Assembly: GCA_937898205.1 (NCBI GenBank)
Contig: CALEJC010000245.1
Coordinates: 1-10,488, forward strand
DNA: 10,488 nt
Origin: an uncultured Bacteroidales bacterium
Lineage (GTDB): Bacteria; Bacteroidota; Bacteroidia; Bacteroidales; UBA932
Reading direction: 5' to 3'
This document shows, piece by piece, positions 1 through 6,359 of the stretch; the stretch's first letter is position 1; the number at the start of each line of letters is the position of its first letter. A program made the translations under genes and the position numbers. Under the pieces are notes generated by a model, which was given only the letters and a program-made list of their open reading frames with translations, had not been told where the DNA came from and did no database searches.

Positions 1-233
1 TCTTCAAGGTCATTGTGCTTACCGCTCACGCGAAGACACTTCTGAGAGTCTGCTGCTCTGTTGAATGGGGCTGCCGTGTTGCCAAGGAAGATGTCCTTGA
101 ACTGGTTCATACCTGCATTGGTAAACATTAGGGTAGGGTCATTTTTGACAACCATCGGTGCAGAAGGTACGATGGTATGGCCCTTAGATGCAAAGAAATC
201 AAGGAATTTCTGTCTAATCTCTTTAGATGTCAT
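1..233 (-). CDS. alaS: Alanyl-tRNA synthetase, N-terminal part (cut by window edge)
   Basis: Reverse-strand reading gives 77 codons from the ATG at 233-231 down to position 3 with no stop, so only the N-terminus lies in the window. The protein starts MTSKEIRQKFLDFFASKGHT and then shows the strongly conserved AlaS stretch TLMFTNAGMNQFKDIFLG (residues about 34-51) and SQKCLRVSGKHNDLE (about 63-77). These are the start of the class II catalytic core that activates alanine with ATP and charges tRNA-Ala in the cytoplasm. The start is supported because the homology begins within a few residues of it and a Bacteroidetes-type promoter lies just upstream on the same strand (256-286). The gene is transcribed away from the M23 peptidase genes. 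Recognition is by sequence pattern and I consider it near certain. Confidence 0.96.
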   Translation of the reverse strand, partial: MTSKEIRQKFLDFFASKGHTIVPSAPMVVKNDPTLMFTNAGMNQFKDIFLGNTAAPFNRAADSQKCLRVSGKHNDLE

Positions 234-255
234 ATTCTTATATATATTTAACCTA

Positions 256-286
256 CAAAAATACGATTTTTTTGCCGTACTACAAT
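256..286 (-). promoter_or_regulatory. Putative alaS promoter (Bacteroidetes -33/-7 type)
   Basis: Read on the minus strand, ATTG (286-283) is followed after 19 nt by TATTTTTG (263-256). The second element fits the Bacteroidetes -7 consensus TAnnTTTG exactly, and the first is one base off the -33 element TTTG. Transcription would begin near 250, leaving a leader of about 15-20 nt before the alaS start codon. This is pattern matching in an AT-rich region and was not tested against background. Confidence 0.55.
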
Positions 287-316
287 ACAGCCAAGCTGCA
301 CTTACTTTAGATGAGT

Positions 317-347
317 GGTGCTAATTATAGAAAAATCAGTATCTTTG
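317..347 (+). promoter_or_regulatory. Putative promoter of the M23-M23-merR group
   Basis: TATCTTTG at 340-347 matches the Bacteroidetes -7 element TAnnTTTG. A -33 element at the expected distance is poor (GGTG at 317-320, where TTTG is expected). The ATG of the first peptidase is at 358, only 10 nt after the -7 box, so the transcript would have a leader of just a few bases. It is divergent from the alaS promoter, and the two share roughly 120 bp of AT-rich DNA with no other feature that I can support. Confidence 0.5.
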
Positions 348-357
348 CATCGGAAAT

Positions 358-1380
358 ATGGCCAGGTATTTTTTCAACCCGGTAACCTTGAGCTACGAGG
401 CAAAGCCGGTTTCAAAAGGAGTTAAGTATTTGAGAGTGATTGTCATGCTGATAGTCGCTCTGGGCTTGGTGTTCTTTTATTTCTGGCTGTATACATCTGT
501 CTTCAAGCTCGACCTGCCCAAGACAGCAATTCTCAAGCACCGTCATGCGCAATGGGAGTCCAGAATGGATGTCCTTCAGCGCAATCTGGATGTCTATGAG
601 CGCACCCTGAGCGGAATCGAGCAGCGAGACGACGATGTCTATCGCAGCATCTATGGTCTGAGTCCTATTCCAGAGGAGATCAAAGGCCTGGATGAAGAAG
701 AATATCGTCTTTACAGGCAGATGGATGAGCAGGGTGCCAATGCCGAGTTGAAGGAAGTTGTGCTCAAGATGAACAGGCTCTCTCACAGGGTGTACCTGCG
801 CAGCAAGGGTCTTGACGAGCTCAAGGTGACGGTGGCCAACGCAGGTGATATGTTTTCGTGTGTTCCAAGCGTCCCGCCAATCATTCCGGACTACGATAAC
901 TTCCGCATCTCCAGCTCATTTGGCTACAGAATAGATCCTGTCTACGGAGGCCGTAGGATGCATCAGGGCATGGACTTCTCCATGGCGATCGGCAATCCTG
1001 TCTTCTCTACCGGCGACGGTGTGGTGGAGGAAGTAAATTTCCAGTTCAGAGGCTACGGCAACGAAATAGTCATCAACCACGGCTACGGCTACAAGACCAG
1101 GTATGCCCACCTGAACACAGTCGATGTGACCGAGGGCATGAAGGTCAAGCGTGGAGAGCAGATCGGTACGGTGGGTAACACAGGCAAATCGACGGCTCCG
1201 CATCTTCACTACGAGGTGATGCGCATGGGCGCCAAGGTCAATCCATATAACTTCATGGATGTCAAGATGCCTGTAGAGGAATACAAGGCGATGATCGCTC
1301 AGGTCAGGGAGGATACCCAGAAAGACAAGAAGATGAGCACTTCAGAGCTGTTAAAGAGAGGAGGATTGTCGGATGATTAG
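358..1380 (+). CDS. Membrane-anchored M23 family metallopeptidase (first of tandem pair)
   Basis: 340 residues. A short cytoplasmic N-terminus is followed by one membrane segment (about 24-46), a helical, probably coiled-coil periplasmic region (about 55-165) and a C-terminal LytM/M23 domain (about 180-300). The zinc ligands of the family are present: H202 and D206 in HQGMD, and H284 in PHLHYEV. The catalytic histidines H251 (YAHLN) and H282 are also present, so the enzyme is expected to be an active zinc endopeptidase cutting peptidoglycan cross-bridges in the periplasm. No lipobox or cleavable signal is seen, so the membrane segment probably acts as an anchor. The next gene starts 8 nt before this one ends and encodes a paralogue, which suggests translational coupling and a shared role in wall remodelling. 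The exact substrate bond cannot be read from sequence. Confidence 0.92.
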   Translation: MARYFFNPVTLSYEAKPVSKGVKYLRVIVMLIVALGLVFFYFWLYTSVFKLDLPKTAILKHRHAQWESRMDVLQRNLDVYERTLSGIEQRDDDVYRSIYGLSPIPEEIKGLDEEEYRLYRQMDEQGANAELKEVVLKMNRLSHRVYLRSKGLDELKVTVANAGDMFSCVPSVPPIIPDYDNFRISSSFGYRIDPVYGGRRMHQGMDFSMAIGNPVFSTGDGVVEEVNFQFRGYGNEIVINHGYGYKTRYAHLNTVDVTEGMKVKRGEQIGTVGNTGKSTAPHLHYEVMRMGAKVNPYNFMDVKMPVEEYKAMIAQVREDTQKDKKMSTSELLKRGGLSDD

Positions 1381-2323
1381 GATCAAGTTCTGGGATTTTG
1401 ACAGTCTCAATCTGAAATTCGGAAAGCATAAGCCAAGATGGAAGCGCGTGATACTCATTGCGATAGCCTATATCGTGATCACGATTTCTCTGGCGGTGCT
1501 GGCCTATATGGTTTTTGCTCTCTTTTTCAGCACCGACGTGGAGAGACAGCTGCGTCGTGAGATCAAGATGTATCAAAGACTATATTCTGATCTGCCGAAG
1601 CAGGATGCACTTCTCAAGGATGTAGTGACAAACCTTCAGTACAAAGATGGCGAGATCTATGAGCAGGTCTTTAAGTCAACTGCCCCTGCGGTAGATCCTA
1701 TGTCCAACCTGGACTTTGTGTTTGCCAGTGACACGATCCCGGACACTAAGTTAAACAGCTATACCCGCGACAAATCCGACCAGTTGATATCCAGAGCCCG
1801 GGAGGTGGATGAACTTTTCAAAAAGATCCTTTCTGCGGTGGAAGATACTTCTTTGGTCATCCCTCCGATGCTGATGCCTATCAAGGATATCAGTTATCCT
1901 CAGGTGGGTGCTTCCCTTGGAAAAAAAGTCGACCCTGTCTATAAAGCTTATGTACAACATGAAGGTCTGGACTTTATCGTCTCTCGAGGCACCCCTGTCT
2001 ATAGCTCTGCTGCCGGTGTGGTGCAGGTGAGCAATACAAAGACATTGGGTCGCACGGTGGAGATTACGCACGAGGGCGGCTATAAGACAATATATGCACA
2101 TCTTGAAGCGGCGACGGTGCGCTCCGGTCAGACAGTCAGCGCGGGCTGGCAGATCGGCACTGTCGGCATGACAGGCAAGGCCTTTGCCCCTCATCTTCAC
2201 TATGAGGTGCGCAAGGATGATGTGCCTCAGGATCCGATCAATTACCTCTTTGGATCCATCGCTCCTGAAGACTATGCAAATATGCTGTATATGTCTGTAA
2301 ATACGCAACAATCAATGGATTAA
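1373..2323 (+). CDS. Membrane-anchored M23 family metallopeptidase (second of tandem pair)
   Basis: 316 residues with the same layout as its upstream neighbour: a basic N-terminus (KHKPRWKR, about 18-25), one membrane segment (about 26-52), a helical periplasmic linker (about 55-160) and an M23 domain (about 172-292). Family residues are complete: H196 and D200 (HEGLD), H243 (YAHLE), H274 and H276 (PHLHYEV). Like the first copy it has a VDPVY stretch before the first zinc ligand, but the preceding SFGYR of the first copy is replaced by SLGKK, so the two have diverged. The ATG at 1373 overlaps the end of the first gene by 8 nt and has AGGAGG at 1359-1364, 8 nt upstream. The stop is followed by merR after one base. 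Likely a periplasmic peptidoglycan endopeptidase that differs from its partner in specificity or regulation (inference). Confidence 0.92.
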   Translation: MIRIKFWDFDSLNLKFGKHKPRWKRVILIAIAYIVITISLAVLAYMVFALFFSTDVERQLRREIKMYQRLYSDLPKQDALLKDVVTNLQYKDGEIYEQVFKSTAPAVDPMSNLDFVFASDTIPDTKLNSYTRDKSDQLISRAREVDELFKKILSAVEDTSLVIPPMLMPIKDISYPQVGASLGKKVDPVYKAYVQHEGLDFIVSRGTPVYSSAAGVVQVSNTKTLGRTVEITHEGGYKTIYAHLEAATVRSGQTVSAGWQIGTVGMTGKAFAPHLHYEVRKDDVPQDPINYLFGSIAPEDYANMLYMSVNTQQSMD

Positions 2324-2324
2324 T

Positions 2325-2651
2325 ATGGAAAGACTCTATTACACAATCAGTGAAGTCGCCCAGATTCTGGGTGAAAGCGTGTCTCTTGTGAGGTTCTGGT
2401 CCAACTCGTTTCCGAAGTTTGTCAACCCTAAGAGAAATGCCAAGGGCAACCGACTATATACCAAGTCGGATCTTGAGGCTTTGTCGCAGATTCACTACCT
2501 CGTCAAGGAGCAGGGACTTACCCTGGAGGGGGCCGCGCGTCAGATGGCCGCAGACAGGGCTTCTGTCGAGGGTAGAGTCAAAGCGATAGAGTCACTCAAG
2601 TCTATTAGAGCTCAACTTGATGATATTCTAAAAAATTTCATAACTTTGTAG
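2325..2651 (+). CDS. MerR family transcriptional regulator, short form
   Basis: 108 residues, essentially one MerR-type winged helix-turn-helix. The N-terminal YYTISEVAQILGESVSLVRFW (about 5-25) is the helix-turn-helix, followed by the wing NPKRNAKGNRLY (34-45) and the second helical pair (about 47-77). The remainder (about 78-105) is a short helix that could dimerise. There is no effector domain or metal-binding cysteine cluster, so the signal, if any, is unknown. It begins 1 nt after the second M23 gene and is very likely co-transcribed with it. An M23-MerR pairing beside alaS recurs in Bacteroidetes as far as I know, but I know of no established target. A palindrome at 2675-2694 just downstream is one possible binding site (inference). 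Confidence 0.9.
   Translation: MERLYYTISEVAQILGESVSLVRFWSNSFPKFVNPKRNAKGNRLYTKSDLEALSQIHYLVKEQGLTLEGAARQMAADRASVEGRVKAIESLKSIRAQLDDILKNFITL
2616..2648 (+). promoter_or_regulatory. Putative internal promoter for the zinc-ribbon/dnaB group
   Basis: CTTG (2616-2619), a 21-nt spacer and TAACTTTG (2641-2648) resemble the Bacteroidetes -33 TTTG and -7 TAnnTTTG elements. They lie in the last codons of the merR gene. Transcription would start near 2655 and give a leader of about 38 nt before the ATG at 2693, containing the palindrome at 2675-2694. The match is good but such short motifs occur by chance. Confidence 0.4.
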
Positions 2652-2674
2652 ACTGCATTTATACGTTTAGCAAA

Positions 2675-2694
2675 ATAATATTCTAGAATAATAT
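2675..2694. repeat. 20-bp near-perfect palindrome overlapping the zinc-ribbon gene start
   Basis: ATAATATTCTAGAATAATAT: the two 10-base arms are reverse complements except for one A/A mismatch (positions 2678 and 2691), and the central 12 bp TATTCTAGAATA are perfect. It ends inside the start codon at 2693-2695. It could be an operator for a dimeric repressor or a weak AT-rich hairpin that affects ribosome access. AT-rich intergenic DNA yields such palindromes fairly often. Confidence 0.5.
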
Positions 2695-3526
2695 GGCTAC
2701 CACCAAGAAAACACAACAGTCCAACGCGCCAATCGATGCGCGTGAAACCTTTGTCTCTTTGCGCAAGAACTTTGCTGAGTCAGAGCAGGCAGTGCAGGAG
2801 AAACTGAAGACACTTTTCCATCTCCAGGCTACAGACAATGACATCGACAAACTCATGCAGCTTCGCGGTGAGCTTCCTAAGGAAGTAGAGGCTCTCGAGC
2901 AGGAAGTTGCAGCTCTTGAGGCAAAGAAAGAGAGAGCTCTTCAGCTCATCGAAGGATATAAGCAGTCTATCGAGGCTGCAGGTGAGTCTATCAAGCAGGT
3001 AGATGAGGACATCGAGCAGTATCGCAAGCAGCTTGAAAATGTTTCAAACAGCCGCGAATACGACTCAATCAACAAGGAGCTTGAAAATCAAGGTTATGTG
3101 AGAGCGATTGCAGAGAAGAACATCTCTGAGGCACAGGAGTCTATCAAGGCTCGTGGCGTGGACATCGAGAAGATCGAGGACCGTCTCGCAATCCGTGTGG
3201 CAGATCTTGATGCAAAGAAAGAGGAGCTCAACACCATCGTAGAGTCGACAGCAGAAGAGGAGACAACTCTCATGGCCAAGAGAGAAGCCTACCTCGCCAA
3301 GCTCGACGAGAGGACAATCAGCGCTTATGACCGTATCCGCAAGAGCACACAGAACCACCTTGCAGTGGTTACCCTCTTCCCTAAGAATGAGGACGGTACC
3401 TATGGTTCTGCATGTGGCGGATGCTACCACACAATCACTCCACAGAGACTCATCGACATCGCTTCAGGCAAGAAGCTTGTCATCTGTGAGCACTGCGGTC
3501 GTATCATCGTGAGCCCTGAAATCTAA
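2693..3526 (+). CDS. Coiled-coil protein with C-terminal C4 zinc ribbon (COG1579 type)
   Basis: 277 residues. After a polar N-terminus (1-20) comes a long helical, heptad-rich region (about 25-215) that should form an antiparallel coiled-coil hairpin. It contains the family-typical NSREYDSINKELE (119-131) near the turn. The C-terminus has two cysteine pairs, C241-x2-C244 and C265-x2-C268, in CGGCYHTITPQ and CEHCGRII, forming a C4 zinc ribbon. This matches the zf-RING_7/COG1579 family. Studied members include H. pylori HP0958 (FlgZ), which binds RpoN and flagellin mRNA, and Chlamydia CT398, which binds RpoN. Whether the Bacteroidetes member does anything similar is unknown. It follows merR after 41 nt and precedes dnaB by 10 nt. 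The ATG is chosen because an intergenic leader and possible promoter lie directly upstream. Confidence 0.9.
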   Translation: MATTKKTQQSNAPIDARETFVSLRKNFAESEQAVQEKLKTLFHLQATDNDIDKLMQLRGELPKEVEALEQEVAALEAKKERALQLIEGYKQSIEAAGESIKQVDEDIEQYRKQLENVSNSREYDSINKELENQGYVRAIAEKNISEAQESIKARGVDIEKIEDRLAIRVADLDAKKEELNTIVESTAEEETTLMAKREAYLAKLDERTISAYDRIRKSTQNHLAVVTLFPKNEDGTYGSACGGCYHTITPQRLIDIASGKKLVICEHCGRIIVSPEI

Positions 3527-3536
3527 TTAGTCTTTA

Positions 3537-4997
3537 ATGCCTCCTGCAAAGACAAATACACCTCGCAAGAGAAAACCGGAAGTCAACCTGGAGACACTAG
3601 GGCTTGAGATCGGCAATAAGCCACCTCAGGCTCTCGATGTTGAAGAGGCTGTCCTGGGTGCTATGTTGCTTGAAGCATCTTGTGTGGACATGGCGATGGA
3701 AGAGCTTAACGCTTCCTGCTTCTATGATCCGAAACACAAGATGATCTTTGAAGCGATGGCTTCGCTGGTTGCCGAGCACACTTCTGTGGATATCATTACC
3801 GTATCCTCAAAGCTCAAGGCTCAAGGCAATCTTGAAGCTGTGGGCGGACCGGTGGTTCTTGCAAATCTGTCAGAAAAAGTGGGCTCTGCGGCTCACATCG
3901 AGTACTATACCAAGATACTCAAGCAGAAGACCATCCAGAGAGATCTCATCTCAGCTTCTTATGAGATCTTGAGGGATTCTTATGATGAGTCTGTCAAGGT
4001 GGATGACCTCATCGACAAAGCTCAGAATAAGATTTTTGATGCTATCCAAAACAGTGTCCGCAAGGAAGTTCAGGATATCGGTAGCGTGATCAATGAAGCC
4101 ATGAAGAACATCGAGGACATGCAGGGAAGCAATGGTCTCAGCGGTGTCCCTTCAGGTTTTTTGAGCATCGACACTATCACGATGGGTTGGCAGAAGTCCG
4201 ACCTGATCATCCTTGCTGCGCGTCCATCTGTGGGTAAGACAGCTTTTTCTCTCAATATCGTGCGCAATGCGGCTGTGGATCATAATATGCCGGTGGCGTT
4301 TTTCTCTTTGGAGATGCCTGCAATCCAGCTTGCAAAGCGTCTGATGACATCTGAGACAGGTCTGGAAGCGGAGAAGATCAAAGGTGGTGTAAGGTTGCAG
4401 GATTATGAGTGGCAGCAGCTTGAATACAAGCTCAAGGACCTCTCAAAGGCTCCGATCTATATTGATGACACTCCGAGTCTTCCTATCATGGAGTTCCGCA
4501 CCAAGGCCAAGAACCTTGTCAAGAACAAGGGAGTGCGCCTGATTGTGGTGGATTACCTTCAGCTGATGCAGGGACCGCCGGAGCTCAGAGGCATGCGCGA
4601 GCAGGAAGTGGCTGCCATTTCGCGCACGCTCAAGGCTACTGCCAAGGAGCTCGATGTGCCGATCATCGCTCTTTCTCAGCTCTCACGTCAGGCTGCTCAA
4701 AGGCAGGGTGGCGGCGGTAAGCCGGTGCTCTCAGACTTGAGAGAGTCAGGATCAATCGAGCAGGATGCGGATATGGTAATCTTTATCCATCGTCCTGATG
4801 CAGTGGGACTTAGCGAGACTCCGGAAGATAGAGAAAAAACTTTTTTCATCATAGCGAAGCACCGTAACGGACAGACCGCGGAGATTGAGATGCTCTTCAA
4901 GGGCAATCAGATCAAGTTTATGGATACTGATGATACCCTTGACATCAGAGCAGCTTCAATGCCGATGGAGTCAGCAATGAATAGTGATGAGTTCTAA
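3537..4997 (+). CDS. dnaB: Replicative DNA helicase DnaB
   Basis: 486 residues, normal length for DnaB. A basic, Pro/Lys/Arg-rich extension of about 28 residues precedes the N-terminal scaffold domain (about 30-135, starting PPQALDVEEAVLGAML). A linker follows, then the RecA-like helicase domain (about 200-465). Motifs seen: Walker A ARPSVGKTAF (228-237), catalytic Glu in SLEM (E259), Walker B LIVVDYLQL (335-343), the DNA-contact stretch DLRESGSIEQDAD (400-412) and the arginine finger in KHRNG (441-445). It is the hexameric ATP-driven helicase that unwinds DNA ahead of the replication fork and recruits primase. It starts 10 nt after the zinc-ribbon gene without its own clear promoter or Shine-Dalgarno sequence, and its last codons overlap the rseC-like gene. 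No intein or frameshift is seen. Confidence 0.97.
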   Translation: MPPAKTNTPRKRKPEVNLETLGLEIGNKPPQALDVEEAVLGAMLLEASCVDMAMEELNASCFYDPKHKMIFEAMASLVAEHTSVDIITVSSKLKAQGNLEAVGGPVVLANLSEKVGSAAHIEYYTKILKQKTIQRDLISASYEILRDSYDESVKVDDLIDKAQNKIFDAIQNSVRKEVQDIGSVINEAMKNIEDMQGSNGLSGVPSGFLSIDTITMGWQKSDLIILAARPSVGKTAFSLNIVRNAAVDHNMPVAFFSLEMPAIQLAKRLMTSETGLEAEKIKGGVRLQDYEWQQLEYKLKDLSKAPIYIDDTPSLPIMEFRTKAKNLVKNKGVRLIVVDYLQLMQGPPELRGMREQEVAAISRTLKATAKELDVPIIALSQLSRQAAQRQGGGGKPVLSDLRESGSIEQDADMVIFIHRPDAVGLSETPEDREKTFFIIAKHRNGQTAEIEMLFKGNQIKFMDTDDTLDIRAASMPMESAMNSDEF

Positions 4998-5412
4998 AAA
5001 GAAGTCAGAAATATCGCATCGTGGTCGCGTGATTGAGATTACTCCTCTTGTAACAAAGGTGGAGATAATCTCAGAGTCAGCGTGCAGCTCTTGCCATGCC
5101 AAGGGCTTGTGCTCTTTGGGTGACAGCAAGAGCAAGATCGTCGAGGTGACCACTCGCGGATGGGATAATCTCTCTGTGGGACAGGAGGTTGAGGTGACTC
5201 TCAAGGCTTCCATGGGTCATAAGGCTGTGTGGATTGCCTACGCAGCACCTCTTGTGGTGATGGTACTTGCGTTGCTGATACCTCTGGAACTCGGTGTATC
5301 CGAGCTGATCTCAGGATTGATCGCGATTGCTTGTATCGCCGTTTATTACTTTGTTATATGGTTGTTCAGAGGTAAACTCAAAAACGAATATATATTTAAT
5401 TTAAAATACTGA
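4987..5412 (+). CDS. rseC: RseC/MucC-like membrane protein of the rnf operon
   Basis: 141 residues from the ATG at 4987. A GTG at 4984 is in frame and directly in front, so the start may be one codon earlier. The N-terminal soluble part carries a cysteine cluster C33-x2-C36-x5-C42 (SACSSCHAKGLC) typical of RseC/MucC proteins. Two membrane segments follow (about 82-100 and 105-127), then a short basic tail. In enterobacteria RseC works with the Rsx (Rnf) complex to reduce SoxR. In Bacteroidetes a homologue regularly precedes rnfB, so a role in assembly or redox control of Rnf is likely, but the exact job is not known. The gene starts within the end of dnaB (11-nt overlap) and its TGA shares one base with the rnfB ATG (TGATG), which points to coupled translation. 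Confidence 0.88.
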   Translation: MSSKKKSEISHRGRVIEITPLVTKVEIISESACSSCHAKGLCSLGDSKSKIVEVTTRGWDNLSVGQEVEVTLKASMGHKAVWIAYAAPLVVMVLALLIPLELGVSELISGLIAIACIAVYYFVIWLFRGKLKNEYIFNLKY

Positions 5413-6359
5413 TGACAAAAACTATTATCCTGACCATCGTGACTCTTACAGTGCTTGGTCTTCTTCTCGCCCTCGTGCTTTATTGGGTGGCAAAGAAGTT
5501 CAAGGTTGAAGAGGATCCACGCATTGATGAGGTTGAAAAAGCCCTTCCCGGTGCCAACTGTGGCGGTTGTGGCTTTGCAGGATGTAGAGCATTTGCCGAC
5601 GCTGCCGTAAAATCGGAAAATCTCGACAAACAGTTCTGTCCTGTGGGTGGCAATGAGGTGATGAAAAACATCGCAGCCATCCTCGGCCTTGAAATTAAGG
5701 AAAAGGCTCCACAGGTAGCAGTTGTACGTTGCAACGGCACTTGCGAAGCCCGTCCTCGTATTAACACCTATGACGGCGTGCAGTCTTGCCGCGTCAAGGC
5801 AAGCCTCTACAGCGGTGATACCGGCTGTTCTTTCGGCTGCCTCGGATGCGGTGACTGTCTTGGTTGTGGCGATTGTGTGGACGCCTGCCAGTTTGGCGCT
5901 ATCGTGATGAATCCGCTCACAGGTCTTCCTGTAGTTGATGAAAGCAAGTGTACAGCTTGTGGCGCGTGCGTCAAAGCCTGTCCTAAAAATGTGATTGAAC
6001 TTCGCAACAAGGGACCACGTTCTATGCGCATCTTTGTTTCATGTATCAACAAGGACAAGGGAGCGGTGGCACGCAAAGCTTGTTCTAATGCTTGTATCGG
6101 TTGCTCGAAGTGTGCCAAGGTCTGCCCTCACGGCGCAATCACCGTCGAGAACAATCTCGCCTACATCGACTTTACAAAATGTAAATTGTGCAAGAAGTGT
6201 GTGGCTGAGTGTCCTACCGGTGCAATCCATGCAGTTAATTTCCCTGTTCTTCCTCCGAAGCCAGCTGTTGCCAAGCCTGCTGCTCCTGTAGCCAAGCCTG
6301 CAGCCCCAGCTGTCAAGCCGGAAGAGGTTGAAGTAAAAAAGGAGGCAAGCAATGAGTAA
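5412..6359 (+). CDS. rnfB: Rnf electron transport complex subunit B (ferredoxin-like, multi-cluster)
   Basis: 315 residues. An N-terminal membrane anchor (about 5-27) is followed by the Fe-S domain typical of RnfB (C50-x2-C53-x4-C58 and C76 in ANCGGCGFAGC). A linker with C107, C111 and C126 comes next, then ferredoxin-type CxxCxxCxxxC sets at C149/152/155/159, C180/183/186/190, C228/231/234/238 and C257/260/263/267. RnfB is taken to be the entry point for electrons from reduced ferredoxin on the cytoplasmic side. The four ferredoxin-like sets make this the long form seen in anaerobes, unlike the short proteobacterial protein. Odd points are a tandem LGCGDC duplication (145-150 region, DNA 5841-5876) that gives extra cysteines C143 and C146 in the same spacing, and a Pro/Ala/Lys-rich tail (about 281-315) with a repeated VAKPAAP. 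The start overlaps rseC by one base and the end overlaps rnfC by 8 nt. Confidence 0.96.
   Translation: MTKTIILTIVTLTVLGLLLALVLYWVAKKFKVEEDPRIDEVEKALPGANCGGCGFAGCRAFADAAVKSENLDKQFCPVGGNEVMKNIAAILGLEIKEKAPQVAVVRCNGTCEARPRINTYDGVQSCRVKASLYSGDTGCSFGCLGCGDCLGCGDCVDACQFGAIVMNPLTGLPVVDESKCTACGACVKACPKNVIELRNKGPRSMRIFVSCINKDKGAVARKACSNACIGCSKCAKVCPHGAITVENNLAYIDFTKCKLCKKCVAECPTGAIHAVNFPVLPPKPAVAKPAAPVAKPAAPAVKPEEVEVKKEASNE
5841..5876 (+). repeat. Tandem hexapeptide duplication LGCGDC x2 within rnfB
   Basis: CTCGGATGCGGTGACTGT (5841-5858) is followed directly by CTTGGTTGTGGCGATTGT (5859-5876). Both encode LGCGDC. Five of the six third codon positions differ and no other base does, so the protein repeat is exact while the DNA has diverged silently. 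With the flanking C143 and C159 the result is the cysteine run CxxCxxCxxCxxCxxxC. Confidence 0.9.
6267..6308 (+). repeat. 21-nt tandem repeat encoding VAKPAAP x2 in the RnfB tail
   Basis: Codons 286-292 and 293-299 of rnfB both encode VAKPAAP, followed by a partial third unit (AVKP). The DNA units differ at a few third positions. The repeat lies in a low-complexity Pro/Ala/Lys tail that ends in an acidic/basic stretch and probably is a flexible linker. Confidence 0.85.

Noticed and set aside
288..298. CAGC/GCTG inverted repeat between alaS and the M23 gene as a terminator or operator
   Set aside because: Only a 4-bp stem with a 3-base loop and no T-tract; expected by chance.
61..324. Plus-strand open frame of 87 codons across the 5' end of alaS
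   Set aside because: It is antisense to the clearly recognised alaS N-terminus and runs into the promoter region; its protein has no family-like features.
4984..4986. GTG as start of the rseC-like gene
   Set aside because: Possible, but the ATG immediately after it is the commoner start codon and neither has a ribosome-binding site to decide; kept as an alternative only.
5346..5353. TTACTTTG inside rseC as a possible rnf promoter
   Set aside because: One base off TAnnTTTG and no -33 element at a suitable distance (ATTG copies lie 16 or 26 nt away).
5391..5398. TATATTTA just before rnfB as a promoter -7 box
   Set aside because: Last base does not match TAnnTTTG and the nearest TTG is 26 nt upstream; more likely an AT-rich translation-start context.
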